The notes under the pieces were generated by a model. The model did not search any database. It saw only the letters and a program-made list of their open reading frames with translations, and had not been told where the DNA came from. Shown here piece after piece: positions 57,429 to 64,000 of a stretch of DNA of 64,000 nucleotides. This stretch comes from UBA8337 sp937907245. Lineage in GTDB: Bacteria > Pseudomonadota > Alphaproteobacteria > RS24. Location of the stretch: contig OZ244774.1 of NCBI GenBank assembly GCA_965219485.1, positions 248,001-312,000 on the forward strand. Direction: 5' to 3'. The position numbers and the translations under genes were made by a program. Positions within the stretch are counted from its first letter, which is position 1, and every line of letters starts with the position of its first letter.

Positions 57429-59201
57429 ATGTTGAATAAATCAGTGTTATTTGCCGTATGGGTCGGCACTATCGGTTACGGCGCCATGAACCCAGCCCAT
57501 GCCCAAGGCTTACCGCCAGATGACGGCGGTTTTGAGCTTGAGACAGCGGACGATATTTCGAGCTCAGGCGGGCTTTTGGAAAACCTAAGCCAATATGTCG
57601 GCGCCACCATGGGAGCCAATAGTGGCACCAGCGATGCGGTAGAAAAGTCCATTCAAGGCATTTCCTTGGTGTTTGACCTGCCGAGCATCGGCAATGTGAA
57701 GTCTTTCGTCTCTGTCGATGTGGGTAATTATGAAAATGTCTACAAGCTGGAGCTGAACGGTTTCTCTAAGAACCGTCTGAACGATTGTCAGCAACAAGGC
57801 CTTAACCCGGATAATGCTCTGAACAGCGGCAGCTTTGATGCCAATATTGGCGGCGTTCCAAACGAACGTTATGTCCAGCTAGACTGTGACCGTGTGGCCA
57901 GCGAGGGCGACTGGTTGGCCCCTACGCTCGAGCGGACAGTGGACGCCAGCTTTACCGAGCTGACCGAAGGTTACGTGCAGTGGGAGCCGACTTCTTTCGC
58001 AACCTTGCGCGTTGGACGCCAGCCAATCGTGCTGGGTCAATTTGAGGTTTTCTCGCCGTTGATGTTTACAACACCAATGCGCGCGACGGGTACGAAAACC
58101 AAAACCACAAAAGCCGACATGGCTTTTTCTCAAGATGGCTTTCAAGTCAGCTTGTTTCCCCTATCGCGCCTCGAGCTGTCTTACACACAAGTTCCTGAAA
58201 TGCGTATCGATGCCGCGAACCGGAAACGGTTTGAAGAGTTTGCCTTGCTGAAAGGTGACTTCATTAACTTTGTGCCAAACAGTGGTGGCGCAGGTGGGCA
58301 GGTCGACCAAGTAGAGACTTTGCAAGACATTGCTGAAAATGACCTCAGCGTTTTGCGCGCGATGTATTTTGGCGACCGGTTTACTTTTGGGATAACCAAA
58401 ATTGAGGGTGCGGAAACCAATGAAGATCCGTTGCGCGAAGCCACCTTACAAGCCGTCGCTTGTGGTGACTATTTCGCGAGCGGGGAAGACTATTCGTACA
58501 CAGAATGCGGCACGAGTGCCTATACGACCTATGCCGTTGGCGGGGACAAAGGGCTGCGCTTTGGTAAAATGGAAGCGACGGCCATTGAGTTGAGCTATCG
58601 GGTTTCAGATCGTTGGAACTTTGTCCTTGAGCACACGATGGTTGAGGGTGAGCAAGAATTGGATCAACTGCCCTTTGGTGGCCTGCAAGGCTTTGTTCCA
58701 AGAAACTTCCGGACCGAAGAAAGTCTGCTTCCCATTTATGCCGAGCTGGTAGCAGAAAATAATGCCAAGCCTTACATTAATGTGGATACGGTGATGCAAA
58801 GTGTCGGCATGGTTTACAAAGGCGATCGTTGGTTGCTGAACCTGCAATTGGCCCAGCGGACCCAAGAGGGGGCCACGCCCGCAGAAGAAGCCTGGCGCAA
58901 AGCTCTTGACCCGGCCGAAATGGAAGGCGATGCAGATGAAGACGATACCCTGCCTATCTTGAATGCCGTGCGTCTTTTGGGAGCTGAGAAACAAGGCTAT
59001 GCAGGCTTTGGTTTCGGCTCGTTCGGTCAAAATTTCGGCTTTGGTTTGAGTGCGGGCTGGCGCTATTTTGAGAAGTTGGAAATCGGTTTCTTCGCCGGCG
59101 CCGCCCTGGATGTAACGGGCGCGGATGAAATTGAAACTGAGGGCTATGAAAGCGCCGAAGGCGATAGCTATGGCTCGTTCGGTATCAACTACCTATTCTA
59201 G
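57429..59201 (+). CDS. outer-membrane protein, DUF1302-like
   Basis: 590 residues with a signal peptide (cleavage after AHA near residue 25) and alternating amphipathic strands, ending YLF as outer-membrane barrels do. Features such as RVGRQPIVLGQFEVFSP and its operon partners suggest the DUF1302 family, but I am not certain. Four cysteines in loop-like regions. 20 bp after the LolA-like gene and 29 bp before the transporter; likely the outer-membrane component of the system. Confidence 0.72.
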   Translation: MLNKSVLFAVWVGTIGYGAMNPAHAQGLPPDDGGFELETADDISSSGGLLENLSQYVGATMGANSGTSDAVEKSIQGISLVFDLPSIGNVKSFVSVDVGNYENVYKLELNGFSKNRLNDCQQQGLNPDNALNSGSFDANIGGVPNERYVQLDCDRVASEGDWLAPTLERTVDASFTELTEGYVQWEPTSFATLRVGRQPIVLGQFEVFSPLMFTTPMRATGTKTKTTKADMAFSQDGFQVSLFPLSRLELSYTQVPEMRIDAANRKRFEEFALLKGDFINFVPNSGGAGGQVDQVETLQDIAENDLSVLRAMYFGDRFTFGITKIEGAETNEDPLREATLQAVACGDYFASGEDYSYTECGTSAYTTYAVGGDKGLRFGKMEATAIELSYRVSDRWNFVLEHTMVEGEQELDQLPFGGLQGFVPRNFRTEESLLPIYAELVAENNAKPYINVDTVMQSVGMVYKGDRWLLNLQLAQRTQEGATPAEEAWRKALDPAEMEGDADEDDTLPILNAVRLLGAEKQGYAGFGFGSFGQNFGFGLSAGWRYFEKLEIGFFAGAALDVTGADEIETEGYESAEGDSYGSFGINYLF

Positions 59202-59230
59202 AATAATAATCCCAATTGGAGGGAAAACCT

Positions 59231-61546
59231 ATGTCACGACGTCTTATGACCATTCTGGCTGGGTTTTCCCTCTGGATTGTTATCTTCGCCCTCGGTAGTC
59301 ACCAATCTCGCGGCCTTAAATACGATAATGATAATTGGCTCGAAGCCGATAATCCCCATCAAGTTGCGCGCGATATGTTGGCCGACCAATTTAGCCAATA
59401 TGAAGCCACAATGTTCTTGTTTAAGGCCGATAATCTGTTCACAGAACGCGGCTATCAAGACGCCATTCATTTTTCGGATGCCGTGAAGAAAATCGACAAT
59501 GTTGTCGACGTTGTGTCGGTCTATGATGCCAGTCTTATCATGACGGATGAGACAGATAGTTTGCTCATCACCACCTATCGTGAAGCGCTAGAGAACGGCC
59601 AGTTAAAAGACCTGGCGGCGCTGGAAACAAAATTCAAAGATAGCGAATTTATGGGGCGCCTATTGTCGGAAGACGGCAAATTAGGCTCCTTTATCGTTAA
59701 GCAAGATACCGCAGGTCGCCCATTCGACAGGCAAATATTGGTGCAAGAGGTTCTGGCTTTGGCCAACGAAAATGCGCTTCTGGCCGATAGCGAAGTTGCT
59801 GGCGACGGCTATTTGAAGTTTTCGCTAGACGAGTCGAATAAGCAAGAGTTGGGAACCATTTTGGCGCTTTCCGGCACAGGCATTGCGGTGTTTTTATATT
59901 CCTTATTTGGCCGTCTTTGGAAGACCGCTTTGGTGCTGGGCGTGGCCGTAACCTCTGTGAGCGTGGCCATGGGCATCATGCAAACCATGGGCCACAACCT
60001 CACGGTGATTGCGCTGGCCTTGCCAGTCATGCTGTCCGTCATTGTGGTGGCCGACAGCCTACATATTATTCGCTATTGGGATAATGCGGTGGATATGGCT
60101 GACGAGACGACCTCGGTGGGTGAGATTATGCGCGAGACCTTGGACGCCACTTGGCTTCCGTGTTTGACGACAAGTGTTACCAGTGCCGTTGGTTTTGGCG
60201 TGTTCTATTTTTCTCAACTGACACCTTTGCGCGATTTTGGCCTAGATAGCTTTATCGGCATTTTGTTGGGCTATGTCATTATGATGGGCGCCGTTATGTT
60301 GGGGCTTTACACGATGACACCTCAGGCCTTGTTGCGTCGTGGGGGGCAAGCCCGTCTGTCTTTGCCCGATCGCGCGGCGGATAAAATTTTGCAGCTCGAC
60401 TGGAGCGTGGTTGGCAATAACCGCCCGACGACTTTTGCAGTGGCGATTGCCCTTACGTTCATCTCGGTTGTGGCCTTGTTTATGAACGCTAAGTCGGAAA
60501 GCAATTTACTCGACGTTTTTTTTAAAACCGATTCTGAAATTTACCTGGCTTTTGACCGCGTAGACAATGAATTGGGCGGCTCTGGCGTTGTGTCAATGGT
60601 CTATCAGACCCAAGAAGATGACTTCTATCGGGAGATAGAGCCATTTGATGACATTCTGGCTATCGAAGAGCAAATCGTCAATTTACGCGCTGTCCATACG
60701 ACCGAAAGCTATAGCAGTGCCATCGGGCAAATTCACCGCTCGCTAGTGGATGATGGGTCTGAGTATCCTGAGACGGGAGACCAATTGGCGCAAGAGCTGT
60801 TGTTCTCTGAATGGTCGCGCAGCGCGGAGAGCCGCGATGTTTTGGCGGAGAGTGTAAACTTTGGTTTCGATAGCAAGCATTTGCGCGCCTATACGTCTAA
60901 CTTGAGCTCTTCAGAGCTGGAAGTTCTGGTTACTAAAATCAAAAAACAAATGAGCTTGGTCGGGCCTAAAAACCTACCCGAGCCTATTTTTACCGGTCAT
61001 TCGGTGTTTTTCAGTCAATTGTCTGGCTATATTTTGGATACCCAAATTATCTCCATTGGCTTAACCTTTTGTCTGATTTTCATTGTGCTGACTTTAGAGT
61101 TTAATTTCCGCCTCGCCATTGCGGGCATGATAGCTTGCGGACTTCCGATTTTAATCACCATGGGCACGATTGCAGCGCTTGGCTTTCCGTTTGATTTTGC
61201 CACAGTAATCATCGCCAGTGTCACCATGGGGCTGTCGATTGACGATACGATTCATATTCTGCACCGCTATAAGCACCATTTGGTAGACGAGCATGAAGAC
61301 CAAGTTCAATCCTTACGCCAAGCCTTGTTTGTGCCGGGTCGCCCGATTGTGCAGTCGACGTTTCTATTCTGCTTCGGCGCCGGCGTTTTCTTGAGTTCTG
61401 ACTTGGTGATGTTGCAGCGCTTTGCCGGCTTTACCATGTTGGGGCTTGTCTTGGCTCTATTGGGCGCCGTCTTGCTTTTGCCGAGCCTTTTGAACGTGCC
61501 TTTCTTTAACAAAAGCGCTTTGGCGGAAGCCGAAGCCGCCAGCTAA
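59231..61546 (+). CDS. MMPL/RND superfamily transporter
   Basis: 771 residues from ATG 59231, preceded by GGAGG at 9 nt; the TTG at 59216 is not needed. One N-terminal helix, a periplasmic domain, then six-helix sterol-sensing-like blocks at about 225-370 and 610-765. Conserved transport Asp residues lie in VVADSLHIIRYW and LSIDDTIHILHRYKHH. Shorter than AcrB-type pumps and without an adaptor, typical of MMPL-type lipid or hydrophobe exporters. Third gene of the operon. Confidence 0.9.
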   Translation: MSRRLMTILAGFSLWIVIFALGSHQSRGLKYDNDNWLEADNPHQVARDMLADQFSQYEATMFLFKADNLFTERGYQDAIHFSDAVKKIDNVVDVVSVYDASLIMTDETDSLLITTYREALENGQLKDLAALETKFKDSEFMGRLLSEDGKLGSFIVKQDTAGRPFDRQILVQEVLALANENALLADSEVAGDGYLKFSLDESNKQELGTILALSGTGIAVFLYSLFGRLWKTALVLGVAVTSVSVAMGIMQTMGHNLTVIALALPVMLSVIVVADSLHIIRYWDNAVDMADETTSVGEIMRETLDATWLPCLTTSVTSAVGFGVFYFSQLTPLRDFGLDSFIGILLGYVIMMGAVMLGLYTMTPQALLRRGGQARLSLPDRAADKILQLDWSVVGNNRPTTFAVAIALTFISVVALFMNAKSESNLLDVFFKTDSEIYLAFDRVDNELGGSGVVSMVYQTQEDDFYREIEPFDDILAIEEQIVNLRAVHTTESYSSAIGQIHRSLVDDGSEYPETGDQLAQELLFSEWSRSAESRDVLAESVNFGFDSKHLRAYTSNLSSSELEVLVTKIKKQMSLVGPKNLPEPIFTGHSVFFSQLSGYILDTQIISIGLTFCLIFIVLTLEFNFRLAIAGMIACGLPILITMGTIAALGFPFDFATVIIASVTMGLSIDDTIHILHRYKHHLVDEHEDQVQSLRQALFVPGRPIVQSTFLFCFGAGVFLSSDLVMLQRFAGFTMLGLVLALLGAVLLLPSLLNVPFFNKSALAEAEAAS

Positions 61547-61647
61547 GCGAGGCCTCGAAAGCGCATGGTGTCGATTTACTTAATGTTTGGCGCAAGCCCT
61601 TTTACCTGATAGTTTGACGCCAAATCTCAAGCGTTCAGGGGGAAAAC

Positions 61648-63144
61648 ATGCGGGAAGTAAAACATTTTATTGCGGGTCAAGCGACCCGTGGTGCGGCGAC
61701 GCGCGACGGCGATATTTATAATCCAAGCACCGGCCAAATTCAGGCAACGGTTTGCTTGGGCGGTGCCACAGACATGCAAGCTGCCGTGGATGCGGCCAAA
61801 AAAGTGCAGCCAGAATGGGCCGCTACCAACCCCCAAAGACGCGCGCGTGTGATGTTCGCTTTCAAGCAATTGCTGGAAGATAATATGGACGAGCTGGCCG
61901 CCCTGCTGTCGTCGGAACACGGCAAAGTAATTGCTGATTCTAAGGGCGATATTCAACGCGGCCTTGAGGTTATCGAGTTTGCCTGCGGTATTCCGCATTT
62001 GCTGAAAGGCGAATATACCGAAGGCGCGGGGCCCGGCATCGATATTTATGCGACCCGCCAGCCGCTTGGCATTGTGGCGGGCATTACGCCCTTTAATTTT
62101 CCAGCCATGATTCCAATGTGGATGTTCGGCATCGCCATTGCTTGTGGCAATGCGTTTATCCTAAAGCCATCGGAAAAAGACCCAAGCCTACCTGTGCGTT
62201 TGGCCGAGCTGATGCTTGAGGCGGGCGCACCGGAAGGTCTGCTGAACGTTGTGCATGGCGATAAAGAGGCCGTGGATGCGGTTCTGCATCACCCTGATAT
62301 TAAAGCCGTGAGCTTTGTCGGCTCGTCTGATATTGCCCAATATGTTTACTCGACGGGTGCCGCCAACGGCAAACGCGTACAAGCTATGGGCGGCGCTAAA
62401 AACCACGGCATCATTATGCCAGACGCCGACATGGACCAAGTGATTGCCGACTTCTCGGGCGCGGCTTTTGGCTCGGCTGGCGAACGCTGTATGGCCCTGC
62501 CTGTGGCTGTGCCTGTAGGGAAAGCCACGGCCGATGAATTTATTGGCCGTATGCAAGAAGAAATGGCGAAATTAACCGTTGGCGTTTCCAGCGACCCAGA
62601 CGCGCATTATGGCCCAGTGGTTTCGGCCGCGCATCGCGCCAAAGTAGAGAGCTATATCGAGATGGGCGTCAAAGAGGGCGCCGAGCTTCTTGTCGATGGT
62701 CGTGGCCTTAGTTTGCAAGGGAATGAGGAAGGCTTTTTTATTGGGCCGTCTTTATTCGATAAGGTGACCTCGGATATGCAGTCTTATCAGGAAGAGATTT
62801 TCGGGCCGGTATTGCAAGTGGTTCGTGCGGAAAACCTAGAAGAGGCGGCGCGTTTGCCGTCTGAGCATCCTTATGGCAATGGCGTGGCGATTTTCACCCG
62901 CAATGGCTTGGCGGCGCGCGAATTTGCCTCCAAGGTAAACGTCGGCATGGTTGGCATAAATGTGCCAATTCCTGTGCCAGTGGCGTATCACACTTTTGGT
63001 GGCTGGAAGCGCTCGGCCTTTGGCGACACCAATCAGCATGGGCCGGAAGGTATTAAATTTTATACCAAAGTGAAAACAGTCACCCAGCGCTGGCCGTCTG
63101 GTGATGTGGATGATCAATCCTTCATCATCCCAACGATGAAATAA
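61648..63144 (+). CDS. mmsA: CoA-acylating methylmalonate-semialdehyde dehydrogenase
   Basis: 498 residues. Converts (methyl)malonate semialdehyde plus CoA and NAD to propionyl- or acetyl-CoA in valine, inositol or beta-alanine breakdown. Signature: GITPFNFPAMIPMWMFGIAI, catalytic Cys in GSAGERCMALPVAVPVG, and QEEIFGPVLQV. The start has GGGGG at about 8 nt. The terminal KRSAFGDTNQHGPEGI is characteristic of MmsA. Single gene. Confidence 0.94.
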   Translation: MREVKHFIAGQATRGAATRDGDIYNPSTGQIQATVCLGGATDMQAAVDAAKKVQPEWAATNPQRRARVMFAFKQLLEDNMDELAALLSSEHGKVIADSKGDIQRGLEVIEFACGIPHLLKGEYTEGAGPGIDIYATRQPLGIVAGITPFNFPAMIPMWMFGIAIACGNAFILKPSEKDPSLPVRLAELMLEAGAPEGLLNVVHGDKEAVDAVLHHPDIKAVSFVGSSDIAQYVYSTGAANGKRVQAMGGAKNHGIIMPDADMDQVIADFSGAAFGSAGERCMALPVAVPVGKATADEFIGRMQEEMAKLTVGVSSDPDAHYGPVVSAAHRAKVESYIEMGVKEGAELLVDGRGLSLQGNEEGFFIGPSLFDKVTSDMQSYQEEIFGPVLQVVRAENLEEAARLPSEHPYGNGVAIFTRNGLAAREFASKVNVGMVGINVPIPVPVAYHTFGGWKRSAFGDTNQHGPEGIKFYTKVKTVTQRWPSGDVDDQSFIIPTMK

Positions 63145-63257
63145 ACTATCGGCTCAGGCCTCAAGGCTTGCCCTTTTTGTCAATCAGGGCATACTCAAGG
63201 CCAAGCTATAATTGTAATTTACCTCACGACAGGTGAGGCCGTTTTGATGGAAGAAAC

Positions 63258-64000
63258 ATGAGCCAGTCACAAGCCGCCGACGTAAAACATACCGATGTCT
63301 TAATTATCGGGGCCGGAATTTCCGGAATTTCCTCCGCTTTTCATATGAAAAAGCACAGCCCCCAAACGTCGTTCGAAATTCTCGAACAACGCGACAGCAT
63401 TGGCGGCACGTGGAACCTATTCAAATATCCCGGCGTGCGCTCCGATAGTGATATGTATACGCTCGGCTTTTCGTTCCGCCCATGGAAACAAGCCAAAGCC
63501 ATTGCCGATGCTCCCGCCATTATGGATTATCTAAAAGGCGCGGTGAACGATGGCAAAATTGACGAGACCATTCGCTTTGGGAAAAAAGTAGTGGAAGCCA
63601 AATGGTCCTCCCCCGACAGCAAGTGGTTCGTAACCATTGAAGATAAAGCTTCGGGCGAGCGCCAAATTCAAAGCTGCAAATTCATCCATAGCTGTGCCGG
63701 TTATTATAATTATGACCATGGGTATCAACCAGATTTCCCGGGCGCGGATAGCTTTAAAGGTGAGATTGTGCATCCGCAATTCTGGCCAGAGGGCTTGGAT
63801 TACGAAGGCAAAAAAGTGGTCGTCATCGGCTCTGGCGCCACGGCAGTTACCTTGGTGCCCGCCATGGCGCGCGCCGCCTCGCAAGTCACTATGTTGCAAC
63901 GTTCGCCGACATATATCGTGGCGCGTCCGGCGGAAGATGGGTTTGCCAATTTCACCCGTAAGTTTTTGCCGTCGATGATGGCCTATGGGTTGACGCGCTG
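63258..64000 (+). CDS. flavin-containing monooxygenase (Baeyer-Villiger type), partial
   Basis: First 247 residues, running off the right edge. The N-terminal FAD motif GAGISGIS is at about 18-25, followed by GGTWNLFKYPGVRSDSDMYTLGF, the class B signature region, and the NADP motif GSGATAVTLVPAM at about 192-204. These point to a Baeyer-Villiger or FMO-type monooxygenase. Start ATG 63258 follows GGAAG; the ATG at 63247 stops after four codons. Ketone or hydrophobic substrate, not known. Confidence 0.9.
   Translation, partial: MSQSQAADVKHTDVLIIGAGISGISSAFHMKKHSPQTSFEILEQRDSIGGTWNLFKYPGVRSDSDMYTLGFSFRPWKQAKAIADAPAIMDYLKGAVNDGKIDETIRFGKKVVEAKWSSPDSKWFVTIEDKASGERQIQSCKFIHSCAGYYNYDHGYQPDFPGADSFKGEIVHPQFWPEGLDYEGKKVVVIGSGATAVTLVPAMARAASQVTMLQRSPTYIVARPAEDGFANFTRKFLPSMMAYGLTR

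Overview
The window comes from an alphaproteobacterium. Evidence for this is an rRNA operon in the order 16S, tRNA-Ile(GAT), tRNA-Ala(TGC), 23S, 5S, tRNA-fMet, a cobS-cobT pair of the aerobic cobalamin pathway beside a J-domain gene and bolA, a corC/CNNM-aroB-aroK cluster close to xerD and accA, and a DUF4167 gene after prfA-prmC. I could not fix the order or genus. The core genes are of moderate G+C. A block at about 43.1-52.4 kb is visibly A+T-richer.

Layout. 1-0.9 kb: a Suv3-like helicase cut by the left edge. 1.1-3.3 kb: acyl-CoA dehydrogenase, PaaI-type thioesterase, then rpmB with a clear sigma70-type promoter. 3.3-10.5 kb: cobT, cobS, a J-domain protein, bolA, a CNNM/CorC protein, aroB and aroK. 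10.6-16.3 kb: a 45-residue membrane protein, an 800-residue exported protein, xerD, accA and an epoxide hydrolase. 16.5-26.2 kb: pyrF, secA, a parvulin, argJ, mutT, a methyltransferase divergent from comF, a nitrilase-family hydrolase and ubiG. 26.3-36.2 kb: lysC, ptsP, rodZ-like, ispG, prfA, prmC, DUF4167 and an M23 peptidase. 36.2-43.2 kb: the rRNA operon, a YrbL-like gene on the opposite strand, and tRNA-fMet.

43.1-52.4 kb is an integrated element bounded by a 19-bp repeat of the tRNA-fMet 3' end. It carries a large serine recombinase whose reading frame ends inside the tRNA, about 1.3 kb of diverged non-coding repeats, and a MarR regulator divergent from a tightly overlapped operon of two hotdog proteins, an RND adaptor lipoprotein and an RND pump. 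Further fragments of tRNA-fMet at 52.25 and 53.6 kb, joined to a duplicated hairpin sequence of about 60 bp, suggest repeated integration at this site. An orphan lipoprotein and a frameshifted outer-membrane barrel gene follow.

54.6-64.0 kb returns to chromosomal-type genes: an ABC-F ATPase, a LolA-like/outer-membrane/MMPL transporter operon, methylmalonate-semialdehyde dehydrogenase and the start of a flavin monooxygenase.

The best candidates for something undescribed are the MarR-hotdog-hotdog-RND cargo operon, the three related non-coding units at 44.97-46.14 kb in which a short tandem motif is exchanged as a block, and the tRNA-fMet fragment/hairpin elements. A smaller genome-wide curiosity is short tandem duplications that start on stop codons.
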